Source of the DNA: Blastopirellula marina
Lineage (GTDB): Bacteria; Planctomycetota; Planctomycetia; Pirellulales; Pirellulaceae
Assembly: GCF_002967765.1 (NCBI RefSeq)
Contig: NZ_PUHY01000010.1
Span: 434,001 to 498,000, forward strand
DNA length: 64,000 bases
Reading direction: 5' to 3'
Position numbers and translations under genes: made by a program. Under the pieces are notes generated by a model. That model saw only the letters and a list, made by a program, of their open reading frames with translations. It did no database searches and had not been told where the DNA came from. This document shows, piece by piece, positions 48,660 to 58,042 of the stretch; the first letter of the stretch is position 1; each line of letters starts with the position of its first letter.

Positions 48660-49871
48660 ATGGAGCCTTCCCCTCAAAGCGGCCATCCAGAGAATCACGG
48701 CCGGCCTCATTCTAACTCAAACGCCATAGCGCTCTTGCGGGTGTTTCTGTACTGTCTGGTGGTCGCTGTTTTCGGCGCCTGGACGATTAGCTATTGGACG
48801 ACACCTCCCGAAAATGAAGTCGTTCTTAACCCCAATGCCGAGCCACGTGCCATTACTCCGCGAGGTGACCTCGCCGATGACGAGCAATCGACGATCGAAT
48901 TGTTCGAGAATTCGTCCGATGCAGTCGTTTTCATCACCACCTCACAGCAGTTTCTTTCGCGAGGTACCGCCAAGATTTCGGAGATGGCGACCGGGCAGGG
49001 AAGTGGGTTCGTCTGGGACAAAGAAGGACACATCGTTACCAATTTCCACGTGATTAAGCCAATTGTTGAAGGTTCGGGCCGGGCTCATATCACATTCGCC
49101 GATGGATCGACGTACGTTGCCGCGGTTGTCGGAACATCCGCTGAAAACGACTTAGCCGTGCTGCAAGTCAAAGATTTTCAAGGTAAGAAGTTCACGCCCA
49201 TCCCTGTGGGGACCTCTACCGATTTACGTGTTGGTCAAAAGGTCTTCGCAATCGGCAATCCCTTTGGCTTCGATCATACCTTGACCACGGGGATCATTAG
49301 TGGACTGGGCCGCTCAATCGAGGCTGAGGATGGACGTCAAATCGACGACCTGATCCAGACCGATGCCGCAATCAACCCGGGCAACAGCGGAGGCCCGCTG
49401 CTCGACAGCAGTGGCAGGCTCATCGGAGTCAACTCAGCCATTTATAGCCCCAGTGGCGCCTATGCCGGGATCGGGTTTGCCATTCCTGCCGATACCGTTA
49501 ATGCAGTAGTCACCGAGCTGATTCGCAATGGTGAAATCAAACGACCCTACCTCGGCGTCCGTTTTGCTCCACCGACGATCAACGCCCAGCTTGGTATCCA
49601 GGGGGCGATTGTCGGCGAGGTGATCAAAGGGAGTCCTGCCGAAAAGGCTGGCATTCATCCTACGATCCAAACGCAACAAGGTAGCATCGAGTTGGGAGAC
49701 ATCATCGTCGAAATCGATGGTAAGCCGATTCGGCATTATGGTGATGTTGTTCGCGCCTTGTTCAGCCACAAGGTGGGCGATGTTCTGAAAATGAAGGTCA
49801 TTCGTGGCGTGCGGAGAGGTGCCTCTCCGGAAGAAGTCGAGTTGGACGTTAAGCTGACTGAATCAACTTAA
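48660..49871 (+). CDS. HtrA/DegP-like serine protease with one PDZ domain
   Basis: 403 residues. A membrane anchor (~25-45) places the catalytic domain in the periplasm. The triad is intact: His in 'VTNFHVIK', Asp in 'AENDLAVLQV', Ser in 'NPGNSGGPLLD'. One PDZ domain follows (~295-400; 'PYLGVRFAPP', 'VIKGSPAEKAGIHP', 'GDIIVEIDGKPI'). It degrades or refolds damaged envelope proteins. Single-PDZ, membrane-anchored architecture resembles DegS or HhoA. It is transcribed downstream of tRNA-Gln. Confidence 0.93.
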   Translation: MEPSPQSGHPENHGRPHSNSNAIALLRVFLYCLVVAVFGAWTISYWTTPPENEVVLNPNAEPRAITPRGDLADDEQSTIELFENSSDAVVFITTSQQFLSRGTAKISEMATGQGSGFVWDKEGHIVTNFHVIKPIVEGSGRAHITFADGSTYVAAVVGTSAENDLAVLQVKDFQGKKFTPIPVGTSTDLRVGQKVFAIGNPFGFDHTLTTGIISGLGRSIEAEDGRQIDDLIQTDAAINPGNSGGPLLDSSGRLIGVNSAIYSPSGAYAGIGFAIPADTVNAVVTELIRNGEIKRPYLGVRFAPPTINAQLGIQGAIVGEVIKGSPAEKAGIHPTIQTQQGSIELGDIIVEIDGKPIRHYGDVVRALFSHKVGDVLKMKVIRGVRRGASPEEVELDVKLTEST

Positions 49872-50030
49872 ACCCAGCCGGCCCGCTGGCGAGTTCGCGA
49901 AACAAGCTGCCATCCTATCTGCGTTTGGCGTCTAGAATTTGACCTGCGACCGTCTTTGCTGGGCTGAATCACTCGCCATCTATTCTGCCTGCCCAGGGCG
50001 AGACTCTCCTATCCCAAACAAGAGGACACG

Positions 50031-50714
50031 ATGAAAGTTTGCCTATTCGACATCGATGGAACCTTAATCAACTCTGGCAAGGCGGGCAAAGACGCCATGG
50101 TGACTGCATTCTTGGAAGCGGCTCAGCTCACACAGATCGACCATGCGCTACACCTGAGTGGAAAGACCGACCGCGGCATCTTTCACGAGTTGTTCGAGGC
50201 ACACGGCAAATCGCTGACAGATGACAACTGGCGAAACTTCATCGAGCTTTATCTGAAGCGACTCGAAAAGAATCTGCCAGAGCGACAAGGTCTCGTGCTG
50301 GAGGGAGTTGTCGCACTGCTCGCCAAACTCTCCAAGCGTGATGACGTTTTACTAGGGCTACTCACCGGTAACGTCGAGAGAGGTGCCCAATTGAAACTAA
50401 TGCACTATGGAATAGATCACTACTTCGCCTTTGGCGGCTTTGGCGACGACCATCCCCACCGCAACGATGTCGCCAGGGCCGCACTCGAAGCGGCCGAAGC
50501 TTTCCACGGTGCACGACTCTCTCTTGAGGATGTTTACGTGATAGGTGACACGCCAAATGATGTCGTGTGTGCTAAATCCATCGGTGCGCAATCAATCGCA
50601 GTGGCCACGGGTGTCTTTTCGCTAGACGAGCTTAAAGCGACCCACCCTGATCTTTTGCTGTCCGATTTGAAGGACACAGAACAGATAATCGACTACATAT
50701 TCCCAACCACCTGA
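50031..50714 (+). CDS. HAD-superfamily hydrolase
   Basis: 227 residues. HAD motif I 'CLFDIDGTLINSG', motif II 'LGLLTGN', Lys-containing region, and motif IV 'YVIGDTPNDVVCA' are all present, with an alpha-helical cap of the phosphoglycolate phosphatase type. It is a cytosolic Mg-dependent phosphatase of unknown substrate. Its stop is followed by two GC-rich hairpins before the DUF1559 gene. Confidence 0.92.
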   Translation: MKVCLFDIDGTLINSGKAGKDAMVTAFLEAAQLTQIDHALHLSGKTDRGIFHELFEAHGKSLTDDNWRNFIELYLKRLEKNLPERQGLVLEGVVALLAKLSKRDDVLLGLLTGNVERGAQLKLMHYGIDHYFAFGGFGDDHPHRNDVARAALEAAEAFHGARLSLEDVYVIGDTPNDVVCAKSIGAQSIAVATGVFSLDELKATHPDLLLSDLKDTEQIIDYIFPTT

Positions 50715-50733
50715 GAGATATCACACACAACTA

Positions 50734-50780
50734 GGGGGAGATACCCCCACGGGTGGATACCAAGGGGCTTGGTCCCACCC
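50734..50780 (+). repeat. Tandem GC-rich hairpins after the HAD gene
   Basis: GGGGG/CCCCC (50734-50748) is followed by GGGTGG/CCACCC (50751-50780) with an inner ACCAA/TTGGT. No T tract. They may end the HAD transcript or structure the DUF1559 leader. Confidence 0.5.
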
Positions 50781-50925
50781 TTAAATACATAGGGTAAAAA
50801 ATTCTTGCCGCAAAATTCTCTTTTTGCAGGATTTTCTTAGCCCCAAAAGTATCTTTTGTGGATATCTTACTCCGATCGATATTCGTCTAATACTTTTTGA
50901 CAATCTTTTCGGAGCGCTTCCTATC

Positions 50926-51837
50926 ATGAAGAAGAGGTTAGGTTTTACCCTCGTCGAATTACTGGTCGTCATCGCGATCATTGGCGTCTTGATCGCCTTG
51001 TTGTTGCCAGCCGTGCAGCAAGCTCGTGAAGCCGCACGACGTATGCAGTGCACCAACCATGAAAAGCAAATTGGTTTAGCCCTGCACAACTATCACGACA
51101 CATTCAATGCCTTCCCACCGGCTTGGTTGCATCGCGGCCCCGCAGGAAGTGCGAACTACGGTTGGGCAACCAACATTTTGCCGTTCATGGAACAAACTGC
51201 CCTGTACGACGCTTTGGAACCAGGTCGTGTTCCCCTGTACGAACGCTACACTGCTTCGGCAACCGATGCGGAAAAAGCCTTGCTGCAATCAACCATCGAC
51301 GGCTATCGCTGCCCCAGCGACGTCACCGGTAAGCTGAACAACAAGCAGAAATTCGGTTCGACCGAGCACTTCCAGATCGCAACGTCGAACTACGTCTGCA
51401 ACCTGGGCACAACGGCCACCCAAGGTACCGTTCAGTCCGACGGCGTTTTCTACGGCAACAGCTTCCTGGGCATGAAGGACCTGATCGACGGTACCAGCAA
51501 CACGCTGTTGGTTGGCGAACGCGACGGTGGTCCTTCCAAGACTTCCGGTCGAAACTACTGTGCAGCCGTTTGGGCTGGCGTTGGTCGTAACAACAGCATC
51601 GGCAACGAAGCCGTTGGTCGTACCGGTCTTCGTGCTGGTTTCACGGTCAACTTCGACTATGCCACCGCTGGCTCGCCGGAAAACATGGGCAAAGGTATGT
51701 CCAGCTTGCACCCAGGCGGTTTGAACATCCTGCTCTGCGATGGTTCGGTTCGCTTCCTAACCGAAACGGCTGATAAGAATGCCGTGATCGTCCCGATGGC
51801 TCGCCGTCAGGACGGTGTGGTCTTCCAGCTTCCGTAA
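50926..51837 (+). CDS. DUF1559 prepilin-like protein
   Basis: 303 residues from ATG 50926, with GGAG 11 bases upstream. A type IV prepilin N-terminus 'KKRLGFTLVELLVVIAIIGVLIALLLPAV' contains the GFTLVE methylation site. 'QQAREAARRMQCTNHEKQIG' is the DUF1559 linker. Near the end 'HPGGLNILLCDGSVRF' is the H-X9-DG signature. Planctomycetes encode very many of these; they are thought to form pseudopilus-like or surface structures. It is followed by a strong terminator and a short lipoprotein, a common pairing. Confidence 0.94.
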   Translation: MKKRLGFTLVELLVVIAIIGVLIALLLPAVQQAREAARRMQCTNHEKQIGLALHNYHDTFNAFPPAWLHRGPAGSANYGWATNILPFMEQTALYDALEPGRVPLYERYTASATDAEKALLQSTIDGYRCPSDVTGKLNNKQKFGSTEHFQIATSNYVCNLGTTATQGTVQSDGVFYGNSFLGMKDLIDGTSNTLLVGERDGGPSKTSGRNYCAAVWAGVGRNNSIGNEAVGRTGLRAGFTVNFDYATAGSPENMGKGMSSLHPGGLNILLCDGSVRFLTETADKNAVIVPMARRQDGVVFQLP

Positions 51838-51858
51838 GCAATCACACGAAGTCAACCT

Positions 51859-51906
51859 AACGCCTTGGAAGTTGCTGAATCGACTTCCAAGGCGTTTTGC
51901 TTTTTC
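51859..51906 (+). terminator. Intrinsic terminator after DUF1559 gene
   Basis: A perfect 14-base-pair stem (AACGCCTTGGAAGT with ACTTCCAAGGCGTT) with a ten-base loop is followed by TTGCTTTTT. Confidence 0.9.
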
Positions 51907-51946
51907 TCATGCAATTTCATCTGTCCCCAATCTGACATAAATAATC

Positions 51947-52369
51947 ATGCGCGCTTTCCTACCTAACACGATATCCAACCTCGCCTTGTTCGGCTGTTTG
52001 AGCCTCGGGCTGTTGCTGCTTACCGGTTGCGGCGGAGCGGCCACAGGTTCGGTTGAAGGTACCGTCACCGTTAACGGTGCCCCGGTGAACGGCCTCGAAC
52101 TCGAATTTGTTCCCGTTGCTGGCGGTGGTTCCTCGATGGGTTACACGGCCAACGGTGGCAAGTACCAACTGATTGTCGGACGTGGCAACGATCAAATCCC
52201 AACCGGGGAATACAAGGTTGCCATCCGCGTTTTCACCGAAGACCCGAACTTGGAAATTCCCAAATTCAAGCTGGGCCCCAACTACGCTAAGTTGGAAGAG
52301 ACCGAACTTCGCGGCACCGTCAACGGTGGTGAGAACACCATCAACTTCGATTTGGAAACGAAGAAGTAA
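51947..52369 (+). CDS. Small lipoprotein with beta-sandwich (carboxypeptidase regulatory-like) domain
   Basis: 140 residues. Signal peptide (~10-24) with a good lipobox 'LLLTGC'. The mature part has 'GSVEGTVTVNGAPVNGLELEF' and 'PTGEYKVAIRV', a pattern of the CarboxypepD_reg-like beta-sandwich that accompanies DUF1559 genes in planctomycetes. It sits 110 bases downstream of the DUF1559 gene, after its terminator. Function unknown. Confidence 0.8.
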   Translation: MRAFLPNTISNLALFGCLSLGLLLLTGCGGAATGSVEGTVTVNGAPVNGLELEFVPVAGGGSSMGYTANGGKYQLIVGRGNDQIPTGEYKVAIRVFTEDPNLEIPKFKLGPNYAKLEETELRGTVNGGENTINFDLETKK

Positions 52370-52398
52370 GTCGCTTCGCTTCCTATCCAATCAAGATC

Positions 52399-52439
52399 AA
52401 CGGCCAGGCTAAGCAGATTTGCTAGATCTGGCCGTTTTT
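52399..52439 (+). terminator. Intrinsic terminator after the lipoprotein gene
   Basis: AACGGCCAG pairs with CTGGCCGTT around a 20-base loop, followed by further T residues. Confidence 0.85.
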
Positions 52440-52554
52440 GTTTCGAAACAGCCGGACGGCCCCCATCGACTTGCAGAAGCCGGGCTTTTCCCGAGAATTG
52501 GACATCCATACCGCTGAAATTTGGTCCGAACACTCAACAAGCATTGGTAACGTC

Positions 52555-53661
52555 ATGGCAAAGTCCAGCAGCAAATCGAACCCGCGAATCACGAAGCTTC
52601 GTCGTTTGCTCAAGCAAAGTGGCGCGGAGGCGTTGCTGGTGACCAACTTCAAGAACGTCACTTACCTCACCGGTTTCACGGGAGATGACAGTTACCTGCT
52701 GGTCACTCCTAAGAACGAAATCTTGTTCAGCGATCCTCGTTACAGCGAACAGTTGGAAACCGAATGCCCCGGATTACCGCTTGAAATCCGCCAGCCAGGC
52801 GTACCGATCTTAACTACCGTTCACAAGGCGATCACCAAGGCCAAGATCCAAACACTGGGGATTGAGAGCCCGTCGATGACCGTCGAACTATTTCATAAGC
52901 TGTGCTCGAAACTCGACAAGGTAAAAGTCCAGCCTGTCGATGGCTTTATCGAGCAGCTTCGCGAGATCAAAGACAAGCAAGAGATTGCGCTCACTCGCGA
53001 CGCGATCGCCTTGGCCGAAAAAGCATTCGCCGTTGTGAAAGCTGGCCTACGTGGCGATCAAACCGAAAAAGAGATCGAAGCGACTATCGCTTACGAAATC
53101 CAACGCAATGGGGGACGCGGTCCCAGCTTCCCCACGCTGGTCGGCGTTGGTCCGCGAGCCGCGTTGCCACACGTCACGCCAGGCATGTCGAAGATCGAGG
53201 AAGATAACTTCGTACTGATCGACTGGGGTGCCGACTACAAGTTTTACAAGAGCGATCTCACTCGCGTGCTGTTCACCGGCAAGGCCCCCGCGAAGATGAA
53301 GAAGATGTACGACGTCTGCTTGAAAGCACAGCTCGCTGCGATCGACATGATCAAGCCAGGGGCGATCATGAAAGACGTCGACCACGCCGCCCGCAGCGTG
53401 ATCGCCAAAGCAGGCTGGGGCAAAAACTTCGGCCACGGCCTGGGACACGGCATCGGTCTTGATATCCACGAAGCCCCACGCCTCGGCTCGAACGTCGATC
53501 GCCCACTAGAAGCGGGCATGATCGTCACCGTTGAGCCAGGCATTTACCTTCCCGGCTTCGGCGGCGTACGAATCGAAGATGACATCCTGGTCACCAAAGA
53601 TGGGCACGAAGTCATGACCAGCGTGCCCAAGTCGTTTGAAGAAGCCCAGGTCACGCTTTAA
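52555..53661 (+). CDS. M24-family Xaa-Pro peptidase
   Basis: 368 residues from ATG 52555; the frame extends 39 residues upstream, through the end of the preceding terminator, so the longer start is unlikely. The N-terminal creatinase-like domain (~10-130) is followed by the pita-bread catalytic fold. The five metal ligands are found: Asp in 'LIDWGADY', Asp in 'KSDLTR', His in 'GHGLGHGIGLDIHE', Glu in 'TVEPGIY' and Glu in 'RIEDD'. It cleaves after N-terminal residues preceding proline. In many bacteria this gene precedes accB-accC; here three other genes lie between. Confidence 0.94.
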   Translation: MAKSSSKSNPRITKLRRLLKQSGAEALLVTNFKNVTYLTGFTGDDSYLLVTPKNEILFSDPRYSEQLETECPGLPLEIRQPGVPILTTVHKAITKAKIQTLGIESPSMTVELFHKLCSKLDKVKVQPVDGFIEQLREIKDKQEIALTRDAIALAEKAFAVVKAGLRGDQTEKEIEATIAYEIQRNGGRGPSFPTLVGVGPRAALPHVTPGMSKIEEDNFVLIDWGADYKFYKSDLTRVLFTGKAPAKMKKMYDVCLKAQLAAIDMIKPGAIMKDVDHAARSVIAKAGWGKNFGHGLGHGIGLDIHEAPRLGSNVDRPLEAGMIVTVEPGIYLPGFGGVRIEDDILVTKDGHEVMTSVPKSFEEAQVTL

Positions 53662-53709
53662 GGCGAATGGATTCATAGGCAAAGACTGATTAAGTTGATC
53701 GAATTTGGT

Positions 53710-54252
53710 ATGGCATCGAATGGTGATTACAGCACTGGAACCCATAAGAAATGGTCGTGGATCGTTCGGGAACAGCATGTCTACGGTATTAGCCGCTTAT
53801 TGATACAATTTCACCCCGGCAGCCGACTCTGTATTACTGCTTTCGATTTCGGTCACATCTTGCCCAAAAGGGAAGACTCAGCTCTTGGGTGGGTCGAGCA
53901 CGATGGCGTAATGGTGAGTCCACCACTGAGCCCCAATCTCAAGATTCCGACTAGTCAATTCGACGAATGGTATCTCGTCGGGCATTTGCCATCGTCACTT
54001 GATTTCTCTGAACCATTTCTGAGCAACGGGGAATTTACACTTGTCAGCCCCGACGAAGTGATTGCAAAACGCGACAATACGTGGGAGTCAGTGGATCTCG
54101 ATACTCTTGGTCAAATGCAAGCGATATTCTGGCGTGATATGGAACGCTTAGATGTTGTTTGCTATGCAGCGTCCGGAGATGTTGACATTGTGGTCACCAC
54201 AAAGCCTGATCTAATCGATTATCTCAGACAAAGCGAAGATCGAAATATTTAG
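53710..54252 (+). CDS. Hypothetical protein, unknown
   Basis: About 180 residues from ATG 53710; an upstream TTG at 53695 adds five. No signal peptide or membrane helix. Base composition is AT-richer than the flanking housekeeping genes. The sequence contains 'ITAFDFGHILPKRED' and 'FDEWYLVGHLP' but no recognised domain. It may be an accessory or immunity-type protein; that is inference. It sits between the M24 peptidase and accBC. Confidence 0.5.
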   Translation: MASNGDYSTGTHKKWSWIVREQHVYGISRLLIQFHPGSRLCITAFDFGHILPKREDSALGWVEHDGVMVSPPLSPNLKIPTSQFDEWYLVGHLPSSLDFSEPFLSNGEFTLVSPDEVIAKRDNTWESVDLDTLGQMQAIFWRDMERLDVVCYAASGDVDIVVTTKPDLIDYLRQSEDRNI

Positions 54253-54281
54253 CTAATAGGAATCAGACACACGGGTGTTTC

Positions 54282-55253
54282 CTACTCAACCGGCGGCAAG
54301 CTGCTCCAATCGGGATCGCCTTCGGGTTTAGGGGCGTTGCTCTGAATTGTCCGCGGTGAATCCCAGTGAATCATCCGCAATGAATCTGAAACGCTATATC
54401 TTTTATATCCGGCTTGCATCGGTGCCGATCGGCCTGGGTTGGGGAGGTTTCCTAGATCAAACTCGCTCTCCGGAATCACTTCGTTGACTTCCGTCCAGGC
54501 AAGTTTCCAGCTAATCGCGGGTACATCGCTACGGCGTCCGAATTCTCGAAAGTGTGTCATCACCCAGACATCATTAATTCTCGCCCACAACATTTCCGAT
54601 CGGGCCACTAACCTCTTCTGATCGGCACCGAGTTGTTCAATCCTAGTCGTCACATAGTCCCGCGTAGGATCGAGCCACAGTTGCATTGGAACAGCATAAT
54701 GGGCTCCCTCTTGCCGCGGCAGCAGAACTTTGATTCGCCACTGCGTGTCTTCTTTCTCCGACTCTAATATCTCTGCATTCGCAAATGCCTCTTTCAACGC
54801 GGCGTGGCTCGACATCCATTGTTGCAATCGATGCGTTGGCTCCGGGTAAAAGCCAAGCGACTGGACATGAAACGGAATAATGCCTCGCTCTGGGATATTC
54901 AGATCGGTCGGATCTACCACAACCACGCTACGACCGGCCCGCGCACTGTATTGATGCTCGGAAGTTTCGAGGAAGGCAGAATCGAGGCCTTCTTCGAGGA
55001 AATATCCCGGAAGTCGATCATCAAACACGAGCTCTAATCGATCCTCAGAAACGGGCGTCGAAAGTCGACTCGTACGCTCGCGATCTGGTGAGAACCCGTC
55101 AATCGAACACCGCCCGCTTACCAGCCGATCGCGTGTTTCAAACATCCGCTTGATCGCTTCTTTCGCGTCGATCTCTTCCGCGTGGGCATGGATAGTGAAG
55201 AGTAGTCCCAGAAGCAGGCAGCCGGTTACGACTGCGATTTGGTTCCTGACCAT
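54282..55253 (-). CDS. Secreted hypothetical protein
   Basis: 323 residues from ATG 55253, with GGAG eight bases upstream; the frame runs 31 residues further upstream without a family-like sequence. Signal peptide core ~7-20, cleavage near 'AHAEE'. The body is acidic and beta-rich ('MQLWLDPTRDYVTTRIEQLG', 'MTHFREFGRRSD'), resembling outer-membrane-lipoprotein-carrier-like sheets seen in planctomycete proteins; this is a weak similarity. Function unknown. Confidence 0.6.
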   Translation of the reverse strand: MVRNQIAVVTGCLLLGLLFTIHAHAEEIDAKEAIKRMFETRDRLVSGRCSIDGFSPDRERTSRLSTPVSEDRLELVFDDRLPGYFLEEGLDSAFLETSEHQYSARAGRSVVVVDPTDLNIPERGIIPFHVQSLGFYPEPTHRLQQWMSSHAALKEAFANAEILESEKEDTQWRIKVLLPRQEGAHYAVPMQLWLDPTRDYVTTRIEQLGADQKRLVARSEMLWARINDVWVMTHFREFGRRSDVPAISWKLAWTEVNEVIPESEFDLGNLPNPGRSAPMQAGYKRYSVSDSLRMIHWDSPRTIQSNAPKPEGDPDWSSLPPVE

Positions 55254-55364
55254 AACCGATTCTCCAAGATTCGTTGATATGCGGTGCCTGCTAGTCCCTC
55301 CGTTATAGGGGGCGAGCCAATCGAAAGCAAACTTATAATTTGGCACCCGAACGATTCCACTTAG

Positions 55365-55750
55365 CTAAGCCCGTCGCCACAGTGAGTACGCCCAGTGACA
55401 ACCTTTCTTGTAGACAAATTGGTCGGGCCGCGGGTGATGAATTGGGGCCTGAAGATGCTCAATTTTGGTGCCTACGAAGCGGACGATTCCCCGATGATGG
55501 CGACCGTGATGCGGGCCGAACTGGATCAGCTCGTCGTAGAACGAACACTCATCGCCAGTAGTGACATCGAGCAGCCCTTTTTCAACGGTCTGAAGTCCAT
55601 CGAATTTCTCATAATGCGTCCCTTCGATGCGGAACCATCGCTTGCTATACCAAGCTTGAAAGAAGGGGCCCTTCTTACCGTTCTCTCCGTAACGAACGAT
55701 CTGCCAAGATCCTTGCAGCTCTGATAGCGTAGCCCCCTGAAATCGCTCAT
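55365..55750 (-). pseudogene. TIGR03067-like protein gene with frameshift at a G tract
   Basis: Read on the minus strand, the frame ending at the TAG at 55365 encodes 'ELQGSWQIVRYGENGKKGPF', later 'KFDGLQTVEKGLLDVTT', and ends 'GIVRFVGTKIEHLQAPI' then 'RPDQF'. That order resembles the planctomycete TIGR03067 domain (LQG-x-W start, R-P-x-x-F end). No ATG, GTG or TTG start exists in this frame. An ATG at 55750 (MSDFRG...) is in another frame; adding one G to the five-G run at 55733-55737 joins them into one ~128-codon gene. It is either a pseudogene or phase-variable. The opposite-strand open frame is a shadow. Confidence 0.65.
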
Positions 55751-55965
55751 TGCGGATCCATTTTCGCTGGGAGCCCCTGGTTTGTTACGTCCCGATTATC
55801 CTGAAATAGCGAGGACAATTCTCACTTAAACTAGGCAAGTCTGTCAAATTGCGAGTTCCTTATCCCATCTGGACGAAACCTACCGTTATCCCTTACGCTG
55901 TAAAGCTTTGCCATAAACATAATTCGACCATAATCCTCTAGCGGACAATCCGTGGGAGCGCATGA

Positions 55966-56478
55966 ATGTCTGACTCGAAATCGACGCCCAGCAATGTTTT
56001 TAACGTTGATACGGTGCGTGCCCTTGTCGAGCTGATGAAGCAGCACGACTTGAGTGAAGTGGACCTACGTGAAGGGGATCAGAAGATCTCGCTGAAACGT
56101 GGCAGCCAAGCCCCAATTTATGCCGCACCAGCTCCGATGCCGGTTGCCCCCATGCCGCAAGCCGCAGCACCCGCTCCGGCCGCAGCCCCGGCAGCCTCCG
56201 GTGGTGGCGAAGCAACTGCCGCGTCCGATTCCCACTTGGTGGCCATCAAAAGCCCGATGGTCGGAACGTTCTACTTGCGACCGAAACCCGAATCCGATCC
56301 GTTTGTTCGCGTCGGCGATCACGTCTCGGAAGATACGGTCGTCTGCATCATCGAAGCGATGAAGGTTTTCAACGACATCAAGGCGGAAATCTCTGGCAAG
56401 GTTGTCAAAATTTTGGTCAAGAACGAAGAGCCGGTCGAATATGGCCAGCCGATGTTCATGGTCGATCCGCAAGGTTAA
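55966..56478 (+). CDS. accB: Biotin carboxyl carrier protein of acetyl-CoA carboxylase
   Basis: 170 residues. An N-terminal helical region (~10-45) leads to a Pro/Ala-rich linker (~55-85), then the biotinyl domain. The biotinylated lysine is in 'EAMKVFNDI', and 'SPMVGTFYLRPKPESDPFV' is typical of the lipoyl/biotinyl fold. It carries CO2 between AccC and the carboxyltransferase at the first step of fatty-acid synthesis. accC starts 51 bases downstream. Confidence 0.96.
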   Translation: MSDSKSTPSNVFNVDTVRALVELMKQHDLSEVDLREGDQKISLKRGSQAPIYAAPAPMPVAPMPQAAAPAPAAAPAASGGGEATAASDSHLVAIKSPMVGTFYLRPKPESDPFVRVGDHVSEDTVVCIIEAMKVFNDIKAEISGKVVKILVKNEEPVEYGQPMFMVDPQG

Positions 56479-56528
56479 GCAACTCCTCACTTCACCTTTC
56501 CACAGGGAAGGGGACCTGACACCGACGC

Positions 56529-57872
56529 ATGTACAATCGAATTCTGATCGCCAATCGTGGCGAGATTGCTCTCCGTATTATCCGTGCTTGTAAAGAACTA
56601 GGCATCGAAACGGTCGCTATCTTCAGCGAAGCCGACCGAGACGCTGCCTATTTGAAACTGGCGGACGAAGCCTACTGCGTAGGTCCCGCTAAAAGCGCGC
56701 AAAGCTATTTAAAAATCGACCGCGTCATCAGCGCGGCCGAAGTCGGCAACGTCGAAGCGATTCATCCCGGTTACGGGTTCCTTGCTGAGAACGCTGAGTT
56801 CAACGACATTTGCCGCAGTTGCAACATCGACTTCATCGGTCCCACGCCGGAAGCGATGGCCAAGCTGGGCGATAAGAACACCGCTCGCTCGATGGCTCGC
56901 GAAGCCAACGTGCCCGTGGTGCCTGGTAGTGGCGGTTTGATCGAAGACGAAGACGAAGCGCTGAAGATCGCGCACGAGATCGGCTTTCCCGTTCTGATCA
57001 AAGCAACCGCCGGTGGTGGTGGTCGCGGGATGCGTGTTGCAGCGAACGACCTGGTGCTCAAGAACGCCCTCAACCAGGCTCAAACCGAAGCGGCTGCGGC
57101 GTTCGGTAACGCAGGCGTGTACATCGAAAAGTACGTAGAGCATCCTCGCCACGTTGAAGTGCAGGTCATCGCCGACCATCACGGCAACGCGGTGCACTTG
57201 TTCGAGCGTGAATGCAGTACGCAACGTCGTCACCAGAAGCTGATTGAAGAGAGCCCGGCTCCGAACCTTTCGCCTGAAACACGCGAAGCGATCTGCTCGG
57301 CGGCGGTGCGGATGATTCAAGCGGCCGAATACCAGAACGCTGGTACGGTTGAGTTCATCGTCGATAAGGACGAGAACTTCTACTTCATCGAAGTGAACGC
57401 TCGTATTCAGGTCGAACACTGCGTGACCGAAATGGTAACCGGTATCGACTTGATCCAAGCACAAATCCGCGTCGCTTCGGGCGAACCGCTTCCTTGGAAG
57501 CAGGAAGATATCAAGCTGCAAGGGGCGGCGATCGAATGCCGCATCAACGCGGAAGACGCCGATCGCAACTTCATGCCGTGCCCTGGGAAGATCAACCAGT
57601 TGATCGTCCCAGGCGGTCCCGGCGTGCGGTTCGATTCGCATGTCTACAGCGGCTACACGGTGCCTCCGCACTACGACTCGATGATCGGCAAGTTGCTCGT
57701 ACACCGCGCTTCCCGCCCGGAAGCCATTCGCTGTATGCTGCGAGCCCTCGACGAGATTCGTACCGACGGGATTACCACAACGGCCAACTTCCACAAGAAG
57801 GTCCTCAACCATTCGGCCTTCGCGGAAGGCAAGATCGATACGACCTTCGTCGAACGAACCTGGTTCTCTTAG
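56529..57872 (+). CDS. accC: Biotin carboxylase subunit of acetyl-CoA carboxylase
   Basis: 447 residues, the standard length. '[25 protein letters not shown]' starts the biotin-carboxylase N-domain. The ATP-grasp domain includes '[12 protein letters not shown]' and '[30 protein letters not shown]', and '[12 protein letters not shown]' holds catalytic residues. It carboxylates AccB biotin using bicarbonate and ATP. A GGAA-rich ribosome-binding region precedes the ATG. It forms an operon with accB and ends in a terminator. Confidence 0.98.
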   Translation: MYNRILIANRGEIALRIIRACKELGIETVAIFSEADRDAAYLKLADEAYCVGPAKSAQSYLKIDRVISAAEVGNVEAIHPGYGFLAENAEFNDICRSCNIDFIGPTPEAMAKLGDKNTARSMAREANVPVVPGSGGLIEDEDEALKIAHEIGFPVLIKATAGGGGRGMRVAANDLVLKNALNQAQTEAAAAFGNAGVYIEKYVEHPRHVEVQVIADHHGNAVHLFERECSTQRRHQKLIEESPAPNLSPETREAICSAAVRMIQAAEYQNAGTVEFIVDKDENFYFIEVNARIQVEHCVTEMVTGIDLIQAQIRVASGEPLPWKQEDIKLQGAAIECRINAEDADRNFMPCPGKINQLIVPGGPGVRFDSHVYSGYTVPPHYDSMIGKLLVHRASRPEAIRCMLRALDEIRTDGITTTANFHKKVLNHSAFAEGKIDTTFVERTWFS

Positions 57873-57896
57873 TCAACCAGCGTTCAGCAACAATCG

Positions 57897-57931
57897 AAAG
57901 GCCGCGAGTCCCACCGACTGGCGGCCTTTCT
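57897..57931 (+). terminator. Intrinsic terminator after accC
   Basis: AAAGGCCGC pairs with GCGGCCTTT around a 15-base loop, followed by a short CTT tail, 24 bases after the accC stop. Confidence 0.8.
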
Positions 57932-58042
57932 TATGCGCAGAATTCGATTCCTTGGGAAACGAACGGCATGTAAGTGAAACCGGACGCCTCGTCTTATAGA
58001 ATTGGCAGGTACCCCAACCGATTTTTTGCCCCAGGTATTCCG

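Noticed and set aside
55395-55724. 109-residue plus-strand open frame starting with GTG
   Set aside because: The minus-strand frame has a TIGR03067-like pattern; the plus frame has no recognisable features or ribosome-binding site.
56709-57812. 367-residue minus-strand open frame
   Set aside because: Antisense to accC, which is unambiguous.
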